From assembly GCA_023313575.1 (NCBI GenBank), contig JAJTTP010000002.1:1798001-1862000 (forward strand): a stretch of DNA of 64,000 nucleotides. The letters are read 5' to 3'. Origin of the DNA: Eutypella sp. D-1 (taxonomy: Eukaryota; Ascomycota; Sordariomycetes; Xylariales; Diatrypaceae). The translations under genes were made by a program, and so were the position numbers. The notes under the pieces were generated by a model, which was not told the DNA's origin, did not search any database, and saw nothing but the letters and a program-made list of their open reading frames with translations. This document shows positions 47,687 to 57,546 of this stretch, in pieces; positions within the stretch are counted from its first letter, which is position 1; each line of letters opens with the position of its first letter.

Positions 47687-49338
47687 ATGGCAATACTGAA
47701 CAGCAGTGTCCTCCTTACCGTGATAGCAGGCTTTGTAGCCTACAGCTTCGTTACGCGGTTCATACAATGGCGGCGACTTCGACATATCCCAGGGCCTACA
47801 GTGGCAGGTTGGACCAAGCTGTGGCTCCTTCGCCATGTGGTCCCTGGCAGACTTTGTAAAAAGCTGGAAGCTACTTGTGATGAGTATGGTAGGTAGCACT
47901 TAGCACAGACTCCGGATCAAGCTAATTATCATTCTAAAGGCCCTCTCATACGAATTGGTCCGGACTGGGTTGTGTGCAGTGATTCTGCTGAGATTCGCCG
48001 CATCTGGGGCTTACGATCGGGCTACTACCGCGCAGATTGGTATAGGGCCACTCGTCTTAGCCCAGATGAGGAGAATGTCCTGACGATTGTTGATAACAAG
48101 GCGCATCATCAACTGCGAAGCCGCATTCAACCAGGGTACTCTGGGAAAGACATGGACAGTCAGGAGCCTCTCGTGGACGCCCAGTTGAAGAAGCTCATCA
48201 CCTTGATTGAGAGAAAATACATCTCGACCGAAAAGGTAACTCGTCCCTGCGACCTTGCCAGGACAATGCAGTACCTCACTCAGGATACCATCACGGCCGT
48301 CGGCTTCGGCAAGGCGCTGGGATACTTGGATGCGGACAAGGATATATATGGTGTGATAGAGGCGTGCGAGGCACCCCTTCTACCGGTGCACATCCTCGCA
48401 TTTGTTCCCTTGTTCCAGAAGATTGTCTCAAGCTTCTTGGTCAGGCCTTTCCTCCCAAAGCCAACTGACGTGGGGGGAGTCGGCCCGTTCTTAGCTGTAA
48501 TCAAGAATTTCGTCGACGAGCGCTACGGGGGGAGTGATAACAAGTCCGAAAAAGTGCGCCGGAGGGACATTCTGCAGACCTTCGTGGACTCGGACTTAAG
48601 CCGAGGGCAGGTCGAATCCGAGGCACTCGTTACGCTCTTTGGTGGCACCGACACGACAGCCACAGGACTACGCAACACCATATTCTTCTTGACCGCCAAC
48701 CCTGTCGCATATCGCACGTTGCAGGCGGAGATTGATGGTGCGATAGCTGCCGGGGATGCCACCCGCCCCATCCTCTCTGACGAGCAGTCGCAGCGACTCC
48801 CGTATCTTGCAGCGTGTATCCGTGAGGGTCTACGCCTTTGGCCACCCAGCATGGGTGTCATGGGCAAGCAGAGTGATCAGGATGATGTTCTCTGCGGCTT
48901 TAAAGTTCCTGCCGGGACCAAGGTTGGCTGGGCCGCGTTGGCCGTTATGAAGGACCGCCGGGTCTTCGGTGAGAATGCGGATGTCTTCGAACCCAGGCGA
49001 TGGATTGATGCCGAGCCCGCCCAACTCAAGGAGATGGAGGCTGTCTATGGTCTCGTCTTCGCCACAGGTACCAGGTGGGAATGTCTTGGCAAGAAGCTCG
49101 CGTATGTCGAGTTGAGGAAAGTCATTTTCGAGGTATGGATTCCGTAACTATACTTGACACTTCTGGAACCCTACCAGTTATATGTCAATCATACTTATGC
49201 TAACGGCTGGACCCTGAATAGCTTTTCTCCCGCTTTGACTTTACCATGGTTACGCCCATGGAGCCGTTCCAGTGGATCAACCATGGGTTGACAGCCCAGC
49301 ACAATATGAAAATTAGGATCACACGCAGACCAGCGTAA
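47687..49338 (+). CDS. Cytochrome P450 monooxygenase
   Basis: A microsomal class II P450 with one N-terminal membrane anchor (VLLTVIAGFVAYSFVTRF) followed by a Pro-rich hinge (HIPGPT). Exons are 47687-47888, 47940-49132 and 49222-49338; introns of 51 and 89 bp keep phase, giving 503 residues. The I-helix motif GGTDTTATG, ExxR (EGLR) and the PERF-like FEPRRW are present. The haem loop reads FATGTRWECLGKKLA: Cys449 lies eight residues after Phe441, whereas the standard pattern places it seven after, and Ala replaces the usual Gly at the second position. This may be a one-residue insertion that the fold accepts. The likely role is oxidation of the polyketide. The family resembles fungal pisatin-demethylase-like P450s, but I cannot name a clan. 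Confidence 0.9.
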
Positions 49339-49621
49339 GCAGTCAGTCACGCAAGGCTGGAGGAAAGGTGCGGTGATGTGGATTGAGTATACATAAGTTG
49401 GTAGCATCACTTACGTGTTGCAAATAAGAAAATGCTCACATTTCATGTAGTTGAAAGTTCGAATGAAAGGCAGTCAGCATTCGGGATGCAACTGAATTGT
49501 GGAAGTAGGCCGGGTTTGGTACAACCGGGCAACCGGGAATCAATTGAAGTGCTTCATGCTCAGGAGAGAATGTCTAACAACTGTTCGGTAGATCCAAATC
49601 TCCGGGGGCTGTCTGTCTGTA

Positions 49622-50146
49622 TCATAACTCCTCTTCGATCTCCTGCTTCTTCATAAAGGCTCTACCCACGAGCGCTGTCATAGCTTCCATCTGCTTGCTG
49701 TCAAGGAACTCGATTGTCTTTTCTATCTTGAGCCAACTGGTATCCATGGTGAGTACGAACATGTACTCAATGCGACACGCCCATTCCTCGCCTCCATTCT
49801 CATGGTTGATATCCTTGAGGTGATCGTAGAACTGAGCCTCTGCGTGCGCCCACACCACCACCTGCCGTAACGATGGGTTCGCCCACATGTGCTTGACAGC
49901 CAGGGGAATGCCAGACATCACTGCGCGGAGGCTCATTTCTCGCTCAGTGAACTGGGCCTTGTCGATCGGGCCCGACATGTGGAGCGAGTCCGGGGCAAAC
50001 GTGTGCTCGTAGTCGGGACTGAGAAGATCGAAGAATGTGTCCGCATCGAGCGTCGTAAATAAGCGAATGTAGGCTGTTGCAGTAGTCAACAAGGTCCCCG
50101 CCGAGGCCGTGCCCTGCAGCTGTGGTTCAGTTACGGACCGTGTCAT
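49622..50146 (-). CDS. NTF2/SnoaL-like protein
   Basis: A 174-residue protein with the features of a SnoaL-like/NTF2 fold: an N-terminal helix with AYIRLFTTLDADTFFDLLSPDYEHTF, a central strand region (RQVVVWAHAEAQFYDH) and a strand with CRIEYMFVLTMD. Members of this fold in fungal clusters act as cyclases, dehydratases or isomerases, or bind a pathway intermediate. The gene has a single exon and no signal peptide. A minus-strand TATATAAAA (50225-50217) lies 71 bp upstream of the ATG, which supports this start. It ends 283 bp from the converging P450. Its membership in the cluster is inferred from position, and the catalytic residues cannot be assigned. Confidence 0.75.
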   Translation of the reverse strand: MTRSVTEPQLQGTASAGTLLTTATAYIRLFTTLDADTFFDLLSPDYEHTFAPDSLHMSGPIDKAQFTEREMSLRAVMSGIPLAVKHMWANPSLRQVVVWAHAEAQFYDHLKDINHENGGEEWACRIEYMFVLTMDTSWLKIEKTIEFLDSKQMEAMTALVGRAFMKKQEIEEEL

Positions 50147-50216
50147 GATCGGTAGTTGGGTGTCTGCTGATGCGGCTTGCCTCGGGCTATACTTTACCGT
50201 GCTACGGGCTGTTCTG

Positions 50217-50225
50217 TTTTATATA
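50217..50225 (-). promoter_or_regulatory. TATA box of the NTF2-like gene
   Basis: TATATAAAA on the minus strand lies 71 bp before the ATG at 50146, a usual fungal distance. Confidence 0.5.
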
Positions 50226-51317
50226 TACCATAACACTGGGTAATGATATTTGACGTAGTTAGCACATGGAAATACTCGAATTGTCCGGCTCTCTAAGCGG
50301 CGGTGCTCCACCCCTTAAGTTGAGTATTTAGGGGGAATACTTGGCAGTCAGGGTTCTGGGAAGTTGGCCTAACCCCAAAATGCTCGGCTTGACACTCGGT
50401 ATCTTTTCCTTGCGACGTGTGAACGTTCTTAGAAAGAATTCGCATTATACTAAGTATTTGCGATTGTATGTTAAGGCGTCGATTAAAGAGTTTCCGACGG
50501 GGTCAAGGTATATGCCAACATGTCTGAACTACTCTGCAGCATGTTCCCTATTCTATTCCTGAACCTGAAAGTAGAACATATTCGACGTAAAGGAGCTAAT
50601 TATAACTAACCCGCAATGTCACAACGATGTGGGAGCATAATTTTGCACACTTGAGTCGGCCTTCGTTCCTCATTCAAATGTAGTCCGATGAGTCTATTGA
50701 TGTTTCGAGTGCGTTCCATTTTTATCTTGCCACCAGTATGTAGCAGCTTCCGCCGGTAATCGCGTCCCGGCGTATACACGCTTTGTCTCTATCGAATCAG
50801 CAAAGCGAGCATCCAGTTTAAGGTATATGACATCCACGCATGAATCGGTTGGGATAGGAACGTGACATGTTTTCGGAACTTTCTAGACCTCATTGTCAGT
50901 GCCCGATATATTGATTACTAGATCCTTCCGTCTGTTATACTATCGATTGTCATGCTTAGCAATCTCTCTAGGTAATTAGTCGTTGGGAGAAAACCTCGGG
51001 TGTCACAGTCTCAGGTGACTAACTGGAAGCTATGAGTCTTCAAGGCCGCATTACGCCTTATACTTAGGTTTTTATAATTCCATAATGAATCCAATCCTGC
51101 GTGGCTTTTCTCATCAACTTTTTTATCCATTTATCAATGCGTAACCACTTTATCGTTCTTCGCCTAACGCTTATAATTTAGTGTTGAAAACAATCGCCGC
51201 GTGATAGCGGTCCGTCTGTCTGACACTCTTCACTTTCAGAACCCTATTTCGGCGCAAAATTTGACTCTTTCGTTCTTTCACCAACACTCACTATCCTTGC
51301 CATCTGCTCTTTAATTC
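50226..51317. other. Intergenic, right flank of the cluster
   Basis: About 1.1 kb of AT-rich DNA without a supported gene. I saw no repeat or RNA gene. It probably separates the cluster from unrelated genes. Confidence 0.45.
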
Positions 51318-52139
51318 ATGACTATCATGGCTCCCAAGAAAGATCTAAGGGTGGCCCAAGTCAATGGTCAGACGCGCTTCGAGAAAGTCACCGGCGTAAA
51401 GACTCCACTTGACTTCTTGGAGCTGTCCAAAGAGAAGCGCGACGAAGTGTACCGCTACTATCTGGTAAAAGAGCGCGATATCTACATCGAATCTTCCGAG
51501 GATTCCGAGACCGATACGGATTCGGATGACGAGCCACAGGTGGACGAGGGAGCCTTACTACTGCGAACATCCTTCATGGGGGACGACGAAGTGGGAATGC
51601 GACTGATAGAGGAAGCATACGAGATTTACTACGGCGAGAACACTTTCCGAGTGAGACATCCCTCCTTCAGCGATTTCCTCTACATCGATACTCACCGCGA
51701 CTTTAAAGGCGAAATTTCGAATATGCTAAGGAGAGTCGTTCTGGAGGTGTGCACGGACTATGCCATGGTTCTTACTCCGGCGGAGGAGGACGAAACCTAC
51801 GAAGGGGAGAGCGACATGCGGATTGAGCTCATGACTCTAACCCATATTCGACAGGCGGATTCAGTCATAATTGAAGTGCTCGGCGATGGTATGCTAGACG
51901 GCAGTGATGGGAAGACACAGACTACCCTTTTGCAAATAGCCGATCCGGTCAAAGATATCATTGAGCACTTTGGAGATCGCTTTACAATCAAGAGGGTTCA
52001 TCTCCCTACAAGACTGTCGATTAACATCAGGCACTACTGGAACCAACCGTCACCCGAAGCGATCCATCGTGTCCGAGGCGGCTTCGCCCCGTTCGAAGAT
52101 CTGATGCAGGTACAGATCCAGAACCTGACGGAGAGATAG
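51318..52139 (+). CDS. Hypothetical fungal protein, F-box/2EXR-like N-terminus
   Basis: I do not recognise a defined function. The single-exon product has 273 residues (270 from the second ATG at 51327). The pattern FLELSKEKRDEVYRYYLV, followed by LLLRTS and IYYGENTFRV, is the arrangement seen in fungal proteins with a degenerate F-box or 2EXR domain: a LP-x-EIR-like helix, then a strand ending in a YY-x-NTF-like turn. An acidic Ser/Asp stretch (about residues 55-75) interrupts the domain. The C-terminal half (SVIIEVLGDG, IKRVHLPTRLSINIRHYW) looks globular. Such genes form large families in Pezizomycotina. Pyrimidine-rich DNA just before the ATG looks like a normal leader. Confidence 0.65.
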   Translation: MTIMAPKKDLRVAQVNGQTRFEKVTGVKTPLDFLELSKEKRDEVYRYYLVKERDIYIESSEDSETDTDSDDEPQVDEGALLLRTSFMGDDEVGMRLIEEAYEIYYGENTFRVRHPSFSDFLYIDTHRDFKGEISNMLRRVVLEVCTDYAMVLTPAEEDETYEGESDMRIELMTLTHIRQADSVIIEVLGDGMLDGSDGKTQTTLLQIADPVKDIIEHFGDRFTIKRVHLPTRLSINIRHYWNQPSPEAIHRVRGGFAPFEDLMQVQIQNLTER

Positions 52140-52477
52140 AAAATTTACACCGGAAGCATTATGCTGTATTCAGCGTTGGCACAAATGACGGAACGACTAA
52201 ATATGGCATCGGAAACGACTCTTTAAGATGAGGTGGGCATGTCCATGAAGCCGAGGACTGAAGGGTCTTCGTCAAACACATAGTCTCACTTGACGAGGGT
52301 AGTTGGAGAGCAATGCACAAAGGTGGATCTGAAAATATACAGACTGCTACATGTCCTGCTCTCATTTATTAGGTTATACACACGCAAGTCCTTATATTAT
52401 GGTTGTGACATCTAGACGGGCGCCTCAACGTAAGAGCTACTTTGGTTGATATTGATGTCTTGACCATAGGAGACCTC
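52140..52477. other. Intergenic between converging genes
   Basis: About 340 bp holding the 3' ends of two converging genes. Nothing else was seen. Confidence 0.5.
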
Positions 52478-52985
52478 TTAATACTTCTTTCCGGCCATGC
52501 TGTCGGTACTCTGCTGATTCTTCTTCGGCAGTATCTCTGCCTCATCAGCCTGGATCTCTGTATCGGTCTGTGTGCCGCTTGAGGGCTGATTGCCGTGCGC
52601 AATTGCCTGGTCGTCTGCGTCAGCTTCACGCTCGGTATTAGACTATACTTATAATCATACTCTAGATAATGGATCGTTCTTTTACCTCTCCTCCGGCTGA
52701 GCATCAAATTGTGACCATGTGCCAGCATTTAGGGTCGATGCTTGTTACTATCATGTACTTCCTCACATACGTCTCCACCCCGCATCTCATTCATAGCTCG
52801 CGCCTGGTCCTCTGCGAGAGAGTTAGCATGTAATCTTTCTTCCGGGACTTCTTTGAGGGCATACTAGGCATGTCGCCTGCTGCGTTCATAGTGTGGCTCT
52901 TCTGTTCCACGCGCAAGCTCGCCTCCGTGAAGTTCTTCTGGTCCTGTCCCTCATATACGCCGCGCATCCCGTGGTTACTAGACAT
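52478..52985 (-). CDS. Small three-exon hypothetical protein (108 residues)
   Basis: This gene is not visible as one open frame; I assembled it from splice signals. Exons are 52985-52865, 52811-52771 and 52642-52478. Intron 1 (53 bp) has donor GTATGC, branch GCTAAC and acceptor TCGCAG. Intron 2 (128 bp) has donor GTATGT and acceptor AGTATAG. Phases 1 and 0 are respected, and the three exons join into 108 hydrophilic residues starting MSSNHGMRGVYEGQDQKN and ending MAGKKY. The composition is polar (Gln, Asp, Glu, Ala), so it is probably disordered, with no signal peptide or membrane segment. It resembles small stress- or dehydration-type hydrophilic proteins only in composition; no family is claimed. 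An upstream exon cannot be excluded. Confidence 0.5.
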
Positions 52986-53748
52986 CCTGGACCAATTGAA
53001 TTTCAAGTCGATTAATTGGCACTCAAAAAGTGAGACGGGTTTATGTCGAGTAGTGGTCATTGTAATAGATTGTCTTAGCTGGAAAAGATGCTGTTCGTGT
53101 TGCTTTTCCTGTATTGATCTTATATAGATGTGAGACAATCTTCGCTGTGCTATTGCCATCTATTAGACGTCATATCTGTATCGAAGCTTCGCCCATCGTC
53201 ATCTTATGGAATAGCTGTATTGCATCATTAGACGTTGGATGATGGTATCGCGGAAACCGCAGCGTTCGCTCATTAGCCCACTATTCCTGTCGGCGAAACT
53301 CTTGAGCCCCTGAGCCCCCTGGGGGCCCCACTAGCCTACCAGCGAGAAGACCCAAAAATTAATGGCGCAGTCTTACGATCCTTTAGACGCAGGGTTGCGC
53401 CATTCATTTCGGCCATTCCACCGAAGCTATTATTCGGTTGCTGAGCACATCCATCCTACCACGTAGATAATTGAGCCTATAAATTTCCATGAATCCAAGT
53501 CTACCAGTCAGATACTGAGTATTTCCGTGATCCAATGGATAGTAATAGTATATGTCGGCTAGATACACTCCGTATCGGGTATCTAGCATATGCCTGCCAT
53601 AACCTGAAAATTTCTCAGAATCTCCCAGCGCCACTTACGCCTTCTTTCATATCATAGAGAGTAAATAGACTACAGGCGGTTTTGTGGCCATTCAGGTATC
53701 CGATGCCAGAACGCGATCGGCTCCAGATTCCCTCGATTGAATTTCCAG
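52986..53748. other. Intergenic
   Basis: About 760 bp without a supported gene. It contains a GC-rich inverted stretch (CCCCCTGGGGGCCCC near 53316) and two copies of a TTAGACGT motif. The 76-codon minus-strand frame at 53404-53634 is unsupported. Confidence 0.4.
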
Positions 53749-54255
53749 ATGGCCTCAGCTTATCCATCCAGCATGTATGGCCAGAAGTATCCCGACAACC
53801 CGCTGCCCAGACAGGCTGCAGAGGAAGCCAACGGCGAAGCTGCCAATGATAAAGATGAATGGAAGGTAGCTAAGGTATTGCCATCGCGGCCCCATTATTC
53901 ACTTACAAAGTATCAAGTTCAATGGAAAGGTTGGGACCCAGACCCTACCTGGTACAACGCCAGCTCGTTCAAAAACGCGCCACTCAAGCTGATGGAATAT
54001 CACGATGTCAACCCGGCAAACTCGGGCCGTCCAGTCGACTGGAAACCTGGGAGGCAGCAGCCGACAAAGAAGAATTCGACCCCCCTCATGTGGACGATAA
54101 CAAGGCTGCCGCGGGATCCGCCAAAGGTTTGTGCCGCCGATGGCGGGCGCGACAGTGATAATTATGAGCATTGTCAGCGCAAAAGTCGCCAGCAGATCGT
54201 GTGGAGGCCAACTAATGAGCCGCGGTTGGGGCCCGCTAGCTCAACGGGTGGCTGA
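53749..54255 (+). CDS. Chromodomain-like protein, probably frameshifted
   Basis: The region around residues 38-90 reads as a chromodomain: EWKVAKVLPSRPHYSLTKY, VQWKGWDPDPTWYNAS and SFKNAPLKLMEYHDVNP contain the aromatic and WKG-W landmarks. Similar domains occur in fungal proteins linked to Ty3-type integrases and as free copies. After about 54030 the frame becomes unlike the family. The next frame instead reads RLETWEAAADKEEFD, the kind of tail that follows such chromodomains. This suggests a one-base slip between about 54025 and 54040. It may be a pseudogene, a sequencing error or an undetected splice. A GTTTGT donor-like site in the second frame (about 54125) hints that the intact form had another exon. 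Upstream exons are also possible. Confidence 0.5.
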   Translation: MASAYPSSMYGQKYPDNPLPRQAAEEANGEAANDKDEWKVAKVLPSRPHYSLTKYQVQWKGWDPDPTWYNASSFKNAPLKLMEYHDVNPANSGRPVDWKPGRQQPTKKNSTPLMWTITRLPRDPPKVCAADGGRDSDNYEHCQRKSRQQIVWRPTNEPRLGPASSTGG

Positions 54256-54471
54256 CACCGAGGGTAAGCCCCCTCTGCCTGGGACTCGATCTGTGACGGA
54301 CGGACTCTATTTCGATTTAAGAACCAAGGACGCTTCTTTTTCCTCTTTTTTATTCGGGGAGGGTGGCGCTGGGTAATCATAAATCTCATTCAATTGCTTC
54401 TACTATGCTTTTATTATTATATCAGGAGTGGCCTGGTGCATTCTACTGAAGCAATACCGACCGAGTCAGAT

Positions 54472-55215
54472 TCAAAATCCCACTTCCTTTTTCCCTTTGA
54501 TCCACGGACATAGGTTGAACACGACACCGCAAGCCATCACGCCGATCCACAATACCAGTTCGCTGCCGTATATGACCAGGCCGAGAACGTCCAGGTGTGG
54601 CTGGAAGAACACGGATAACAAGGATGTCAGATCGCCCAACGCGTCGATCCCTACGAACAGGAACGAGATCCCCCTGACCGACCGGGTCTTGTAGATGTCC
54701 CAGTAGTGGCTAAGAACGCCGGCCGCTAGCAGTACGGCCGACAGCACGGCCATAAACGTCATGGGCCACTCGACCCCGTCGCGCCTCGCCCTACGCAGCG
54801 CGAAGACGAGGCCTACCTCGACGCCCCCTATGACGGCACCGACGACCGCAAGAACAGGGACAACTTTCTTCGCCACGGGCCAGCCGGAACCGTAGTACAT
54901 GCACTGCGCCCAGGTGACCAGACTCAGCGAGGTGAGGATCTGGGGCTGCACCTGGAGAGCGATGTTGAAATCCCCTACAATGTTGTAAACACCGAGAGGG
55001 AGCCCCGCCAGCGCCCAAAGGGCCATCATGGCTGGCTGTAGACCGATGGTGTTGTGCCGGCGGTAGTTCATGATGATCTGGGGTATGAGCTGTGTGGGAT
55101 GTTAGCGTGCTCAGCTGTTGAGTATGGACCATGAGACGCATCGTAAGCGTACCTGTACCGACCAGCACACAGCGCCGGCGGTGCCCAGCACATTGGCGGC
55201 GATGAAGTTTTCCAT
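54472..55215 (-). CDS. PQ-loop repeat membrane protein
   Basis: A seven-helix membrane protein with two PQ-loop repeats, related to lysosomal/vacuolar amino-acid and cystine exporters of the MtN3/PQ-loop superfamily. The first PQ motif is SVQLIPQIIMNYRRH, which spans the intron. The second region contains GVLSHYWDIYKTRSVRGISF, in which the Pro-Gln pair itself is replaced. Exons are 55215-55153 and 55089-54472. The 63-bp intron has GTACGC donor, GCTAAC branch and CACACAG acceptor, and joins phase 0. The product has 226 residues. There is no signal peptide beyond the first helix. The substrate is unknown; this fungal subgroup is usually annotated only as PQ-loop protein. Confidence 0.82.
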
Positions 55216-56799
55216 CCTCTAGTTATATGATACCCCCACTGGGTGCTGGATTGAATAACAACCCCTATTCAATCCTCGCTATCAAGGAGTCGCGAATGTA
55301 AGAACGCGGCTCAGAGTCAGATACACAACTGAAATGGTGGAGCATTTTGAAACTGCGCGAATGAACAATATGACGTAACACATCAAGTCGTGTGTAGGCG
55401 GTAGAAATATTGCGATTGTTTGGCACAACGAGGACTTTTAGAGACGCATTTTGTTGTTGTAATGCCATTATCTCTCCGATGTGCGGAATACACGCCTCGG
55501 AATCCGCTCATTTTCGCCGAGCAACTTCCATGTAACTTTGGGAACGGCTCTTGGCATACTCCCATAAGTGTGGGCGGTATTTATCAGCCACATTCCAGCC
55601 ACAAAGTAGTTTGGTAGTTAAGCCATTCCACTCTATTTCTCACAGTCGATTCAGATCGAATCGGCCTCTTCCGTAGTATCATCTCCACACCGAAATCGAG
55701 ACGATAATATACGGGAATTCGATAGCCCGCCAAACCGCCAACGGGTCGTAACCTGGTATCGGGGAGAATCCGTTACGTGGGGGTTTACAACGTCGAGATA
55801 GCTAGTTTACGGTAGCATCAGATAAGGATGCAACCTGATCTACCTTGAGGTCCACACGCCGGTCGCGTTCGAGAAGCTCTGAAACGCGGTAGGCGGCTGC
55901 ACCGAAGCACATAACGGGTAAATATTCAAGGGGATTATAATGTCGGTCCATAGTCGGATAGATAGATGACAGTATGCACCTTCAGCTCACATGGTCGTTG
56001 AGCTCTTTTTCTAGCGCGCGGGATGAATGGGGAGGATATTAGCCGCAAGTGGGACCTCCGTATATTCAGGCTAAATCGCATACATCGTCGGAGGGAAGGG
56101 CATCATCTTCACCCTAGGATTTTTGTTCTTCTCGTGATCCCATCTTTTTCTAGGCGAAACTAGTTTCTCAGGAACTTGGGACCGTAGAAGGGAGGTAGCC
56201 CGCGAATCTTCCTTAGATGCGCATAATCTTGTCGACGAGGATAAGACACAAGGCGCGCAAAACCTAGGTAGGTAGGTAGAAGTAGCAGTGGATTGTAGAT
56301 CTATAAGCAACTGGCCCAGGTTGTCTACCTGTCTTCCCCCAGTCCAGATATCGCCGCCAACTCAAAGATAACTAAACGCGCGAATGGGAGCGCTGCTTTT
56401 GGGCCGGGTTTAAAAGTCTTGTGCCAGAGCCTTCCGAAGCCGAGCCATCCCCCCCCCCCCCAACTTTGAGCATTTTTCCTTTACTCGCACGCTGCAATAC
56501 TCAGAAACCTTCCAGGCCAATCACCCGGTCCCGGACGGAGACGAGAAACTACCTATACTACGTAACTCTGGGCGCCTCGTCGCGGGGTGGGGACAGGTAG
56601 GCATGTCGCAGACGGAGGAGCCCCGTTGTTGCGCCGAAGCTAATAGAGCGCCAGGGGGGGGGGGGGGGGGGACCGCCAGGCGTTAGATATATCGTACGTG
56701 CATGGTGGGTGCGCCGCGTTGTGCGCAAGGTGTGTTATATAAAGGGGTCAGGCGACCTGCACCACCACGATCTCGCGCGACCCTTCCGACCTACTTATC
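55216..56799. other. Intergenic, includes presumed aldo-keto reductase promoter
   Basis: About 1.58 kb without a supported gene. It contains a 13-base C run (56449-56461), an 18-base G run (56654-56671), ACCTAGGTAGGTAGGTAG (about 56263) and a TATATAAA box (56736-56743) upstream of the next gene. Confidence 0.5.
56736..56743 (+). promoter_or_regulatory. TATA box of the aldo-keto reductase gene
   Basis: TATATAAA lies 57 bp before the upstream in-frame ATG (56800) and 237 bp before the conserved ATG (56980). With transcription starting about 30 bp downstream, the upstream ATG should be in the mRNA. Confidence 0.55.
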
Positions 56800-57515
56800 A
56801 TGTTGTGTCCTCCTTCACGCTTTCTCCTCCGTTCCTCATTGCGTTGCATCCACCCACAACTGGCACGTCCTCCCACCACTAGACGTCCTCTTATTAGTAA
56901 TTCGCTATACTGCGAGAGAGCCAGATCTTCTCGACCTAATAGATTTATCACGACGACCGCGACGAAGCCGGCAACGAAGATGGGTCCCACTATCAAGCTG
57001 AGCAGCGGCCACGAGATGCCCCAGGTGGGCTTCGGTCTGTGGAAGGTCGACAACGCGGTCGCCGCCGACACCGTCTACAACGCCATCAAGGCTGGATACC
57101 GTCTCTTCGACGGCGCGTGCGGTAAGTTGAAAAACTTCGATAAACCCTCCCTACCATGCCATCCACATCAGGCCATACCATGTAGCTGTTATCAAGGAGA
57201 TGCGATGCAAAGGACATGACATGACATAACATGGCATGACATGGCGGCTACGCAAAATCCACAACCCCTCCTTACCCCACCACCCATCGCCAAACCACCC
57301 CGCCTCCTTTTCAATGAGATGATTCATGGCGCCTCGGGTCATCTCTACCCCTGAATCCCTGTTCGCGCCCCCAAATCTCTGCATATACCCATGCATGGGA
57401 TACATAATTGGGGCATCGCCAAGCAAGATCCTTGGAGGCGAAAAAACAGAGCAACACACACACGTTTACACCTGACAGCACTACTGGCTAGTTCCGCGAC
57501 GGGGGAAAAAACGGA

Positions 57516-57546
<31 letters not shown>

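Noticed and set aside
47431..47859. 142-codon frame upstream of and overlapping the P450 start
   Set aside because: It overlaps the secure P450 first exon in another frame and shows no family features.
54225..54300. Second tRNA-like segment (TAGCTCAACGG A-box match)
   Set aside because: The B-box match is poor and no cloverleaf pairs well; it overlaps the end of the chromodomain frame.
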